From contig JAVBPU010000036.1 in assembly GCA_031549415.1 (NCBI GenBank), forward strand, positions 1 through 23,220: a stretch of 23,220 bases of DNA. The letters are read 5' to 3'. This document shows positions 1 to 6,369 of the stretch, piece by piece (position 1 is the first letter of the stretch; the number at the start of each line of letters is the position of its first letter). The notes under the pieces are model-generated. The model saw only the letters and a list, made by a program, of their open reading frames with translations, searched no databases and was not told the DNA's origin. The stretch comes from Limiplasma sp031549415. Lineage in GTDB: Bacteria; Bacillota; Clostridia; Christensenellales; Aristaeellaceae. A program made the position numbers and the translations under genes.

Positions 1-217
1 CCGTCCCCAGTTCTACTTCCGCACCACCGACGTGACCGGCAACATCAAGCTGCCCGACGGTGTGGAAATGGTGATGCCCGGTGACAACATCGACATGGAA
101 ATCACCCTCATCACCCCCATCGCCATTGAGCAGGGCCTCCGCTTCGCCATCCGCGAAGGCGGCCGTACCGTGGGCTCCGGCGTTGTGGCCAAGGTTCTGG
201 AAGACCCCAAAAAGTAA
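1..217 (+). CDS. tuf: Elongation factor Tu, C-terminal fragment
   Basis: This is the 3' end of an EF-Tu gene, which delivers aminoacyl-tRNA to the ribosome as a GTPase. The reading frame is open from base 2 and stops with TAA at 215-217, leaving about 71 codons. They cover most of beta-barrel domain 3, with the diagnostic stretches RPQFYFRTTDVTG, VMPGDN and the C-terminal RFAIREGGRTVGSGVV. The N-terminal GTPase domain lies outside the window. It is followed by rpmG-secE-nusG-rplK-rplA, the usual surroundings of the tufB-type copy. A second tuf gene starts at 23082 in the same orientation. The identification is secure; the fragment is cut by the window edge and not necessarily truncated in the cell. 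Confidence 0.97.
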   Translation, partial: RPQFYFRTTDVTGNIKLPDGVEMVMPGDNIDMEITLITPIAIEQGLRFAIREGGRTVGSGVVAKVLEDPKK

Positions 218-223
218 TTGCAC

Positions 224-265
224 GGCCTCCGGCTGGGCTTCTTCCGATGCCCAGCCGGAAAGGCC
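224..265 (+). promoter_or_regulatory. Strong hairpin between tuf and rpmG
   Basis: TCCGGCTGGGC (228-238) pairs perfectly with GCCCAGCCGGA (249-259) around a 10-nt loop, and an outer GGCC/GGCC pair (224-227/262-265) extends it. No T-tract follows, so it is not a standard terminator. It may be a processing or attenuation site that separates very high tuf expression from the downstream genes. Two small hairpins follow: CCGC-TCA-GCGG (281-291) and GACGG-CGTAC-CCGTC (295-309). The role is inferred. Confidence 0.5.
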
Positions 266-325
266 CCCATTCTCAATCATCCGCTCAGCGGAAAGACGGC
301 GTACCCGTCATAGGAGGTGGCGAAC

Positions 326-487
326 GTGGCAAGCGTTGCCCGTACCAAGATTTGCCTGGCCTGCACCGAGTGCAAGCAGCGCAACTACAATTCCATGAAA
401 AACAAAAAGAATACCCCTGATCGCGTGGAGCTGAGCAAGTACTGCCGTTTCTGCAGGAAGCATACGCCCCACCGCGAGACCAAGTAA
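326..487 (+). CDS. rpmG: 50S ribosomal protein bL33
   Basis: Small basic ribosomal protein of the 50S subunit, 53 residues, the normal length for bL33. The start is GTG, chosen because AGGAGG at 312-317 sits 8 bases upstream and the protein then begins MASVARTKICLACTEC. It has the family core ECKQRNYNSMKNKKNTPDR and two zinc-ligand pairs, CTEC near residues 13-16 and CRFC near 39-42. It is therefore the zinc-binding (C+) form; some Bacillota carry a cysteine-free paralogue induced under zinc limitation. It lies between tuf and secE, a common position in Bacillota, and is probably cotranscribed with secE, which starts 13 bases after its stop codon. Confidence 0.95.
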   Translation: MASVARTKICLACTECKQRNYNSMKNKKNTPDRVELSKYCRFCRKHTPHRETK

Positions 488-500
488 GGAGCAAAGAACC

Positions 501-764
501 ATGACGGAAAAGAAAGCGGTGGCCAAGCACAAGAAGCCTAACTTCTTCGTCCGCTTCGGACGTGGTTTTGTTCGCTTCTTTGCCCGCATCGGCAATGCAT
601 TCAAAAACATGTGGCGCGAGCTTAAAAAGGTCACATGGCCCACCCGCGAAAAGCTGATCAACTATTCGATTATCGTGATGTTGTTCATGCTGTTCATGAT
701 GGTCGTCATCGGGCTGATGGACACCGGCGCCACCAAACTGGTAGGCGCAATCATGGGGGCATAA
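501..764 (+). CDS. secE: Preprotein translocase subunit SecE
   Basis: SecE is the essential small subunit of the SecYEG protein-conducting channel in the cytoplasmic membrane. The 87-residue protein has a long basic N-terminus with many Lys, Arg and Phe residues. This is followed by the conserved amphipathic motif WRELKKVTWPTREKL at about residues 38-52, then one membrane segment (IIVMLFMLFMMVVIGLM, about 57-73), as expected for the short Gram-positive form. AAGGAGC at 486-492 is an adequate ribosome-binding site. nusG starts 10 bases after the stop, and the secE-nusG pairing is nearly universal in bacteria. The basic N-terminal tail is somewhat longer than in minimal single-span forms, but nothing essential is missing. 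Confidence 0.96.
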   Translation: MTEKKAVAKHKKPNFFVRFGRGFVRFFARIGNAFKNMWRELKKVTWPTREKLINYSIIVMLFMLFMMVVIGLMDTGATKLVGAIMGA

Positions 765-774
765 GGAGAAGGGC

Positions 775-1308
775 ATGGCTGAAAAGAGCAAGGAGCCCTG
801 TTGGTATGTGGTCCATACCTACTCGGGTTACGAGAACAAGGTCAAGGACAACCTGGAAAAGGCTGTTGAAAACAACGGCATGCAAAACTTGATCCTGGAC
901 GTGCGTGTTCCTGTGGAAGACGTGGTGGAGATCAAGAACAACAAGCGTGTCAAATCGCAGCGCAAGGTGTACCCTGGTTATGTGCTGGTGCATATGATCG
1001 AGACCAGCGAGAGCTGGTACTTGGTGCGCAATACCCGCGGCGTGACGGGCTTTGTCGGCCCGGACAGCAAGCCTGTGGCCCTCACCTCCCAGGAAGTGGA
1101 AATGATGCTCTCCACCCAGGTGAACAGTGTGGAGTTCGGCATCGCCATCGGCGAAGAAGTGCGCATTCTCTCCGGCCCGCTGGAAAACTTCACGGGTTAT
1201 GTGGAGGACGTGGACACCGTGCGCCAAAAGCTGACGGTGAAGGTGAAGATGTTCCTTGGCCGCGAAATGCCGGTGGAAGTGGACCTGCAAGACGTGGTCA
1301 AGGTCTGA
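775..1308 (+). CDS. nusG: Transcription elongation/antitermination factor NusG
   Basis: NusG binds the RNA polymerase clamp and modulates pausing, Rho action and coupling to ribosomes. The 177-residue product is typical in length. It has an N-terminal NGN domain (about residues 8-115, with WYVVHTYSGYENKV, KVYPGYVLV and VRNTRGVTGFVG) and a C-terminal KOW domain (about 122-175, with GEEVRILSGPLENFTGYVE and the terminal VDLQDVVKV). The start ATG follows AAGGAGAAGGGC at 763-774. The gene is closely linked to secE and is followed by a 222-base spacer full of hairpins before rplK. The identification is secure. Confidence 0.97.
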   Translation: MAEKSKEPCWYVVHTYSGYENKVKDNLEKAVENNGMQNLILDVRVPVEDVVEIKNNKRVKSQRKVYPGYVLVHMIETSESWYLVRNTRGVTGFVGPDSKPVALTSQEVEMMLSTQVNSVEFGIAIGEEVRILSGPLENFTGYVEDVDTVRQKLTVKVKMFLGREMPVEVDLQDVVKV

Positions 1309-1530
1309 CCCACTGGCGCAGCCCGCCCTTTAGGCGGCTGCAAACCAACCGTTTCTACCACCGCGCCAGCGGTGTGGAAAGTCGCGTCCATTGGACGCAT
1401 GCGAGCGCTTGCCCGCCAGGGCATGCCCTCGGCACACCTGTGGAGCTCCCTGTGAATGGCGGGCTGCCACAGGTTGTGGGAGGAACCCACCGGGTTCCGC
1501 CATCACCACATTGAAGGAGGTACCCACCCC
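1309..1530 (+). promoter_or_regulatory. Structured spacer and leader before rplK
   Basis: This spacer holds a run of strong inverted repeats and no credible gene. The hairpins are GCAGCC(C)GCC/GGCGGCTGC (1318-1341), GCGTCC-ATT-GGACGC (1384-1398), the palindrome AGGGCATGCCCT (1418-1429), CCACA-GGT-TGTGG (1467-1479), and the probable L1 site (1475-1510). The last two overlap in TGTGG (1475-1479), so they cannot form together. AAGGAGG near 1514-1520 is the rplK ribosome-binding site. The arrangement fits an mRNA leader that folds into alternative structures. No clear -35/-10 pair was seen. Confidence 0.55.
1475..1510 (+). promoter_or_regulatory. Probable ribosomal protein L1 binding site upstream of rplK
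   Basis: The outer helix is TGTGG (1475-1479) with CCACA (1506-1510). The inner helix is GGAACCC-ACC-GGGTTCC (1482-1498). Between them is an asymmetric internal loop, GA on the 5' side and GCCATCA on the 3' side. The same outline occurs before rplA at 1967-1996. L1 is known to repress the L11-L1 operon in E. coli by binding a leader that imitates its 23S rRNA site, so autoregulation by L1 is the natural reading. The family assignment rests on this analogy and on the two internal copies. Confidence 0.6.
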
Positions 1531-1956
1531 ATGGCAAAAAAAGTCGCATCCATGATCAAACTGCAAGTTCCCGCCGCCAAGGCAACCCCCGCGCCGCCCA
1601 TCGGCCCCGCGCTGGGTCAGCACGGCGTGAACATCCCCGGTTTCTGTAAGGAATTCAATGAGCGCACCGCGAAGGACGCCGGGCTCATCATTCCTGTGGT
1701 CATCACGGTTTATACCGACCGCACGTTTACCTTCATCACCAAGACGCCCCCGGTGCCTGTGCTGATCAAGAAGGCTCTGAACATGGAGTCCGCCAGCGCA
1801 AAGCCCAATAGGGACAAAGTGGGCAAGCTCACCCAGGAGCAGGTGAAAACCATTGCCGAAACCAAGCGCCCCGATGTGAACGCCACGGACCTGGAATCCA
1901 TCATGAGCATGGTCAAGGGCACGGCGCGCTCCATGGGAATCACGGTAGAGGAATAA
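1531..1956 (+). CDS. rplK: 50S ribosomal protein uL11
   Basis: uL11 forms the base of the ribosomal stalk with 23S helices 43/44 and takes part in factor binding and stringent-response signalling. The product has 141 residues, the usual length. It starts MAKKVASMIKLQVPA and contains the proline-rich N-terminal motif APPIGPALGQHGVNI (about residues 21-35). The C-terminal RNA-binding domain carries PNRDKVGKLT and ends near MVKGTARSMGITVEE. An upstream in-frame ATG at 1456 exists, but the start at 1531 follows AAGGAGG and matches the family N-terminus. rplA follows after 53 bases that contain the second L1-like site. Confidence 0.97.
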   Translation: MAKKVASMIKLQVPAAKATPAPPIGPALGQHGVNIPGFCKEFNERTAKDAGLIIPVVITVYTDRTFTFITKTPPVPVLIKKALNMESASAKPNRDKVGKLTQEQVKTIAETKRPDVNATDLESIMSMVKGTARSMGITVEE

Positions 1957-1966
1957 ACAAAACGTG

Positions 1967-1996
1967 TGTGGGAGGCCTGCGGGCCGCTAGACCACA
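1967..1996 (+). promoter_or_regulatory. Probable L1 binding site upstream of rplA
   Basis: Outer helix TGTGG (1967-1971) with CCACA (1992-1996); inner helix GGCC-TGCG-GGCC (1974-1985); internal loop GA on one side and GCTAGA on the other. It shares TGTGGGAGG and CCGC-N(5-6)-CCACA with the site before rplK while the apical stem and loop differ, the pattern expected of a conserved RNA fold. The rplA ribosome-binding site (GGGAGG, about 1997-2002) begins directly after the outer helix, so protein binding here could block initiation. Confidence 0.6.
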
Positions 1997-2009
1997 GGGA
2001 GGATAAACA

Positions 2010-2699
2010 ATGAAACACGGGAAAAAGTATATCGACAGCGTGAAGCTGATCGACCCCCTCAAGGCATACGATCCGGAAGAAGCCATTGACCTGGTTTGCA
2101 AAACCAGCAAAGCCAAGTTTGACGAGACCATTGAAATCTCCGTCCGCCTGGGCGTTGATCCCCGCCATGCGGACCAACAGGTTCGCGGCGCGGTGGTGCT
2201 GCCCCATGGAACCGGCCGCGTGGTGCGCGTGCTGGTGGTCACCAAGGGCGACAAGGTGAAGGAAGCGGAGGCGGCGGGCGCCGACTTCGTAGGCGGCGAA
2301 GAGATGATCCAAAAGATCCAGACCGAAAACTGGTTTGGCTTTGACGTCATGGTAGCCACCCCGGACATGATGGGCGTTGTGGGCCGGATCGGCCGCGTTT
2401 TGGGCCCCAAGGGCCTCATGCCCAACCCCAAGAGCGGTACCGTGACCCAGGATATCGCCAAGGCCGTGAACGACATCAAGGCTGGTAAAGTGGAATACCG
2501 CGTGGATAAAACCGCCATCGTGCACTGCCCCATCGGCAAGGCTTCCTTCGGCTCCGAAAAGCTGCGGGAGAACCTCACTAGCCTGATGGACGCCATCAAC
2601 AAGGCGAAGCCCTCCGCCGCCAAGGGCACCTACGTGCGGTCGCTGTACATCAGCGCCACCATGGGCCCGGCTGTGAAGGTGAACGCGCTGAAGTTCTAA
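2010..2699 (+). CDS. rplA: 50S ribosomal protein uL1
   Basis: uL1 forms the mobile L1 stalk at the ribosomal E site and in many bacteria represses its own mRNA. The 229-residue product is a standard length. Typical stretches are MKHGKKYIDSVKLID, VDPRHADQQVRGAVVLPHGTG (about 51-71), the domain-II region MMGVVGRIGRVLGPKGLMPNPKSGTV and the C-terminal YVRSLYISATMGPAVKVN. The start follows GGGAGGATAAACA. rplJ and rplL would normally come next; here the cluster ends at a terminator and is followed by an oppositely oriented transporter operon. Confidence 0.97.
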   Translation: MKHGKKYIDSVKLIDPLKAYDPEEAIDLVCKTSKAKFDETIEISVRLGVDPRHADQQVRGAVVLPHGTGRVVRVLVVTKGDKVKEAEAAGADFVGGEEMIQKIQTENWFGFDVMVATPDMMGVVGRIGRVLGPKGLMPNPKSGTVTQDIAKAVNDIKAGKVEYRVDKTAIVHCPIGKASFGSEKLRENLTSLMDAINKAKPSAAKGTYVRSLYISATMGPAVKVNALKF

Positions 2700-2723
2700 A
2701 GGGTTGAGAACCCCTACCCCTAT

Positions 2724-2804
2724 GCAGGGGTTTCACCCCTGCACCCCATCAGGGCTACGCCCTGAACCCCTTTTATACTGCCCATTTTATGGGCAGTATA
2801 AAAA
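2724..2804. repeat. Cluster of three perfect palindromic hairpins
   Basis: Three stems in a row: GCAGGGG-TTTCA-CCCCTGC (2724-2742), AGGGC-TAC-GCCCT (2751-2763), and a 15-bp stem, arm 2772-2786 with arm 2790-2804, around loop TTT. The last has its T-run on the 5' arm and A-run on the 3' arm, the reverse of a terminator. The cluster lies just after rplA and resembles a dispersed intergenic palindromic element. Multiplicity cannot be tested within this window. Confidence 0.45.
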
Positions 2805-2819
2805 TTGCCAAAAACATCA

Positions 2820-2854
2820 GAGGCACACTTCCCGGCGGGAAATGTGCCTCTTTT
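2820..2854 (+). terminator. Rho-independent terminator of the rplK-rplA operon
   Basis: GAGGCACA (2820-2827) pairs with TGTGCCTC (2843-2850), and the inner TTCCC-GGC-GGGAA continues the helix after one C/A mismatch. TTTT follows at 2851-2854. Read from the other strand, the same hairpin is followed a few bases later by TTTTT, so it may also end the transporter operon that runs in from the right. Confidence 0.8.
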
Positions 2855-2899
2855 GCATCAATCTGCTTGTATCAATCTATTTGCATTCATCTACCTATA

Positions 2900-3739
2900 T
2901 CAGCCTTTGACCGCCCCGGCGGCAACGCCCTTGGTAATCTGGTTTCTAAATATCGCGTAGAAGATCAGAATGGGAATCAAGGCTACCGTCAATGAGGTAA
3001 ACAACTTTCCATAGTCGGAGCCCAACGCGCCCGCATACCGGCCCACCATGTAGGGAATGGCTTTCAGTTGCTCGGAGACCGTCATCAGGTTCATTAACAC
3101 AAACTCGTTCCAGGTTCCTGTAAATGTAATGATGGCAAGGGTTACAGACACTGGGGCGCACATGGGAAGGACCACCCTGGCAAAGATCCTCATAAAGCCT
3201 GCCCCGTCAATCCGTGCCGCTTCCAGCAGCTCATCCGGGATGCTTTTCGCAAAGTCCGTACAGAGATACACCCCCATGGGAAGCCCCAGCGCGATGTAAG
3301 GAACCAGCACCGCGATGGGGGTATTATGAATGCCCGCCGCAGTCACCATCAAAAACAGAGGGATCAAAATGGACTGCAGCGTGAGGAGAATGCCGACAAT
3401 GAAAATGCCATGTAGCAGCTTTGTGATTTTAAACTGCAATTTAGCAAAAGCAAATCCAGCCATATTGGACAATAGCACGACACCGGCCACCGTCACGGCG
3501 GAATAAATCACGCTATTTTTAAAGAAATTTAAGAAGTTCCCATGGACCAAAACAAAGTTATAATTGCCAAGATACCACTCTGTGGGGAAGGAGAGCTTGT
3601 TGGTGGTGAGATACACCTGATTCGTTTTGAAAGTCTGGAGGACCAGCCAAAAAATCGGGTAAATCGTCAGAATGCAAAAGACGATCATGATGGCGTAAAC
3701 AACAATTTTGGCTGGTATCGAAATATTCCGATTATCCAT
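2900..3739 (-). CDS. CUT1 sugar ABC transporter permease, MalG-type
   Basis: Inner-membrane subunit of a binding-protein-dependent carbohydrate importer; 279 residues, typical of MalG-family permeases. About six hydrophobic segments are visible, the first at residues 10-33. The cytoplasmic EAA loop that docks the ATPase is clear near residues 183-203 (EAARIDGAGFMRIFARVVLP). The C-terminus ends ...QITKGVAAGAVKG, a common ending in this family. It starts 3 bases after the stop of the MalF-type permease and is third in the operon. No ATPase gene is present; many Bacillota use one shared MsmX-like ATPase for several such systems. The substrate is unknown, probably an oligosaccharide or glycoside. 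Confidence 0.92.
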   Translation of the reverse strand: MDNRNISIPAKIVVYAIMIVFCILTIYPIFWLVLQTFKTNQVYLTTNKLSFPTEWYLGNYNFVLVHGNFLNFFKNSVIYSAVTVAGVVLLSNMAGFAFAKLQFKITKLLHGIFIVGILLTLQSILIPLFLMVTAAGIHNTPIAVLVPYIALGLPMGVYLCTDFAKSIPDELLEAARIDGAGFMRIFARVVLPMCAPVSVTLAIITFTGTWNEFVLMNLMTVSEQLKAIPYMVGRYAGALGSDYGKLFTSLTVALIPILIFYAIFRNQITKGVAAGAVKG

Positions 3740-3742
3740 TGG

Positions 3743-4648
3743 TTACACGTCCTTCCCGCCAAAGGCTTTTCCCAGCCGCCTGGTAATGATGATCAGCACA
3801 ACACTGATCAGCACCATGATGGTGGAAATCGCATTGGCCAACGGATAATTCGGCGATCCCTGGAACGCCGATTGGTACATGAACAGCGAAAGCACCCGTG
3901 TTTGGCCTGCCGGGCCGCCACTGGTCATGGCATAGATCAAATCAAAGGTTTTCAGGGAACCGGAGATGGCCAGAATCGCCGTGGTGACGATGACGCCGGA
4001 CAGCGCGGGCAGCGTAATATGCCAAAGAATCCCGCCCTCCTTGGCGCCGTCAATTCTGGCGGCTTCAATGATGGCCGGATCAATGCGCTGCATATTGGCC
4101 AAAAAGATAATCATGTAAAAGCCCGTAAACATCCACAAAATCACGATAAGAACAGGGACCATGGGGGTGTCAACATTGAGAGTAAATACCGCAGTGGGAT
4201 CAAAAAACTGCCTTATTGCCATCAGCACCGAATTTTTGCCGTAAATAAGCGTATTAAATAGCACACCTATGATGATCGAGGAGATCACGTTGGGCAGATA
4301 GATCATGGTCTGAAAAAAATTATTTCCATGCTTGATCAGCTTCCGGGAGAGGATGTAGGCCAGAATAAACCCAAGAGGAATCTGACCAAATACGGACACG
4401 GCCACAATGAGCATATTGTTTTTCAGCGCGATGTAAAAGTTCCCCGCAGGTTCGGTAAACATCCAAATGTAGCTTTTTAAGCCTACAAATTGAATGTTGG
4501 GGTTCCCAAAAATCTGGCCGCCATTGTAATTGGTCAGGCTGAGGAGGATCGAAAAGATGGTTGGAAAGGCCACGACCGCAAGGTAAATAGCCACCGCGGG
4601 TAACACCAATACCGTATATGAAAGCCGTTTTTCACCTTGTATTGTCAT
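3743..4648 (-). CDS. CUT1 sugar ABC transporter permease, MalF-type
   Basis: Partner permease of the MalG-type protein; 301 residues from the chosen start. That start (MTIQGEKRLSY) follows GGAGAGG with 6 bases spacing. An upstream in-frame ATG at 4663 has no ribosome-binding site. About six membrane segments are visible, and the EAA loop is near residues 205-225 (EAARIDGAKEGGILWHITLP). The gene lies 59 bases downstream of the binding-protein gene. Together with the MalG-type gene it is visibly richer in A and T than the flanking genes, which may indicate separate ancestry or simply membrane-protein composition. The family is secure; the substrate is not determined. Confidence 0.92.
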   Translation of the reverse strand: MTIQGEKRLSYTVLVLPAVAIYLAVVAFPTIFSILLSLTNYNGGQIFGNPNIQFVGLKSYIWMFTEPAGNFYIALKNNMLIVAVSVFGQIPLGFILAYILSRKLIKHGNNFFQTMIYLPNVISSIIIGVLFNTLIYGKNSVLMAIRQFFDPTAVFTLNVDTPMVPVLIVILWMFTGFYMIIFLANMQRIDPAIIEAARIDGAKEGGILWHITLPALSGVIVTTAILAISGSLKTFDLIYAMTSGGPAGQTRVLSLFMYQSAFQGSPNYPLANAISTIMVLISVVLIIITRRLGKAFGGKDV

Positions 4649-4707
4649 ATGTGGCCTCTCCATCCATCCATTTACTTTACTTGGTTCCGTTGATTGGTTG
4701 CGTCTGC

Positions 4708-6048
4708 TTACTTGGCGGCTTTCCAGGCGTCAAAGGCATCCTGGGTGGCCTGCGCAACGGCTTCGGGGGTCTGGGTTCCCAAGCCAATGGCCTGGAGGCC
4801 GTCATTCAGCGGCGTATACACGGGGCCTTCAAACACGCCGTCAATAACCACGGTGGCCTTGTCATACTCGTTGGCCAGTTTCGCCATGGTAACCTGCAAG
4901 GGCTCCAGGGGCAGGGTGGTAAAATCGATGTCGGTCCGGGAGGGGGTGGCCAAACCGCCGGTGGTCAACCGATAGGTCAGCACTTCTTTGCCGGCAAGCC
5001 ATTTCACCAGGGTCCAGGCAGCTTCCAGCTTGGGAGAGCCATCTTCCAGAGCGGCGCTGATGCCATAACCGGTGGCCAGCACAGCCGTGTTGGACTTGTT
5101 GAACTTCACGCCTTCCACATCAATTTCCGGGAACACAGTGATGAGGAAGTCCTTTTGCTTTTCAGGGGCAATCAGGGCCTGACCGGTGGTGGTATCGGTG
5201 ACGAAGGCGCCCATCCGCCAGTCGCCGTCAATGTAGTAGGCGGCGGTGTTGGTGGCAAACAGGCCGGGGCCTTCGCCATAGCCAACCGCCAGGGTGGAGG
5301 GGTTCAGCACGCCATCTTCATACATCTTCTTCACGAAGTTGAGAGCAGCGACGAAATCAGGATCGGTGAACTTGGCTTCGCCAGAGAGGATCTTCTTCTC
5401 CCAGCCTTCGCCGCAGAAACGGCCGGCCACCATGGAGAACAAGCAGGACTGCATCACCCAAGTGTCCACGCTGGGCATCAAAACCGTGTCATAGCCCTTT
5501 GCCTTCAAAACGGGAACCTGAGCAACCAACTCGCTGTAGGTCTTGGCGGGTTCCAAACCGGCATCCTTCAGCACTTCCGTGTTCACATAGAAGGCATGGG
5601 TGGCGGTGATGCCCATGGGGATGATGCCCAGATAACCGCCAGCCTGCTGCGTGGGATCCAACGCCATTGGCAGGTAGAGGTCTTTCAGCCCATCGCGCTC
5701 AACCAGGGGAGCCAGGTCCCGGATCAGCTTCTGGGTGTGCAGCGTGGTGGAGCGGCCAGAGGGCCAAGCATAAATTACATCAGGCAGGTTGTTGGCAGCC
5801 GCGTAGGCCTCCGTGGCTTGGTGGAAGGGATCGTTGAATTCATCTTGGACCACCAGTTTGATTTCGGGATGCGCTTTTTGAAAGGCTTCCCAAACAACAG
5901 AGGTTTCTTCCAGAGCGTTGGCAACGGTTAAGTCACGATAGTTTAGCACGCGCAGTTCAACGACTTCGCCTTCTGCGAGCACTGTGCCAGTGCAAGCAAA
6001 CAGCATGATGAGCGCCAGAGCAAGAGCCGACAGTTTCCTGAGCTTCAT
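4708..6048 (-). CDS. Extracellular sugar-binding protein of the ABC importer
   Basis: Family 1 solute-binding protein (SBP_bac_1 type), 446 residues, that captures the ligand outside the membrane and hands it to the two permeases. The N-terminus MKLRKLSALALALIMLF is a signal peptide. Cys19 in LFAC could be a lipobox, although Phe at -2 is unusual; VLA followed by E at residues 25/26 is an alternative signal peptidase I site. The mature part starts with the typical strand VELRVLNYRD and ends in a helix-rich ...AFDAWKAAK. AAGGAGGG lies about 9 bases before the chosen ATG; a longer frame reaching 6225 has no such site and would bury the signal peptide. First gene of the operon. The ligand cannot be read from the sequence. 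Confidence 0.92.
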   Translation of the reverse strand: MKLRKLSALALALIMLFACTGTVLAEGEVVELRVLNYRDLTVANALEETSVVWEAFQKAHPEIKLVVQDEFNDPFHQATEAYAAANNLPDVIYAWPSGRSTTLHTQKLIRDLAPLVERDGLKDLYLPMALDPTQQAGGYLGIIPMGITATHAFYVNTEVLKDAGLEPAKTYSELVAQVPVLKAKGYDTVLMPSVDTWVMQSCLFSMVAGRFCGEGWEKKILSGEAKFTDPDFVAALNFVKKMYEDGVLNPSTLAVGYGEGPGLFATNTAAYYIDGDWRMGAFVTDTTTGQALIAPEKQKDFLITVFPEIDVEGVKFNKSNTAVLATGYGISAALEDGSPKLEAAWTLVKWLAGKEVLTYRLTTGGLATPSRTDIDFTTLPLEPLQVTMAKLANEYDKATVVIDGVFEGPVYTPLNDGLQAIGLGTQTPEAVAQATQDAFDAWKAAK

Positions 6049-6102
6049 GTAGGGTTTCCCTCCTTCAATTGATCGAGGCTCCCTAGCCCCGTTAGTATAT
6101 TC

Positions 6103-6132
6103 ATGGTAGCTCGTTTCTTCCCCGTTTGTCAA
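6103..6132 (-). promoter_or_regulatory. Promoter of the sugar transporter operon
   Basis: On the reverse strand TTGACA (6132-6127) is followed after 18 bases by TACCAT (6108-6103), about 55 bases before the binding-protein start. The -35 is perfect; the -10 matches four of six. No catabolite-repression site or other operator was recognised. The divergent region 6049-6369 holds only this promoter and the one for the acetyltransferase. Confidence 0.5.
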
Positions 6133-6285
6133 GGCATATTGCATAGAAAAAGGCCAAAAACGCTGTAATGCACAAGCATCTACAAAATAGAGCAACCGGT
6201 GACAATTTGGACAAAAATGGCTCACGGAAAGGCGTATAAACGCTCACTTTTGTGCGGAATCGCCGCTGCCACACCAAAGCACCGC

Positions 6286-6314
6286 TTGTGTTCAGCGCTT
6301 TTTGATGCTATCAT
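6286..6314 (+). promoter_or_regulatory. Promoter of the Eis-like acetyltransferase gene
   Basis: TTGTGT (6286-6291) and TATCAT (6309-6314) are separated by 17 bases and lie 55 bases before the chosen ATG at 6370. This is a plausible sigma-A promoter; no further operator was seen. Confidence 0.55.
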
Positions 6315-6369
6315 AAAACCTCTCGATGCCCGGGCTCCCAAACATCCAAGAACCAAGGAAGGTGCCGCC

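Noticed and set aside
2772..2804. 15-bp palindrome as the rplA terminator
   Set aside because: The T-run is on the 5' arm and the A-run on the 3' arm, with no U-tract following on the forward strand; the hairpin at 2820-2854 is a proper terminator.
2857..2878. Short tandem repeat ATCAATCT in the transporter 3' flank
   Set aside because: Only two 8-base copies in AT-rich sequence; consistent with chance.
4618..5931. Forward open frame of about 437 codons across the binding-protein gene
   Set aside because: Antisense shadow with Gly/His-rich composition; the reverse strand encodes a complete solute-binding protein with a signal peptide.
6049..6225. Longer N-terminus for the sugar-binding protein
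   Set aside because: It would bury the signal peptide internally and lacks a ribosome-binding site, whereas the ATG at 6048 has AAGGAGGG upstream and the signal peptide at the N-terminus.
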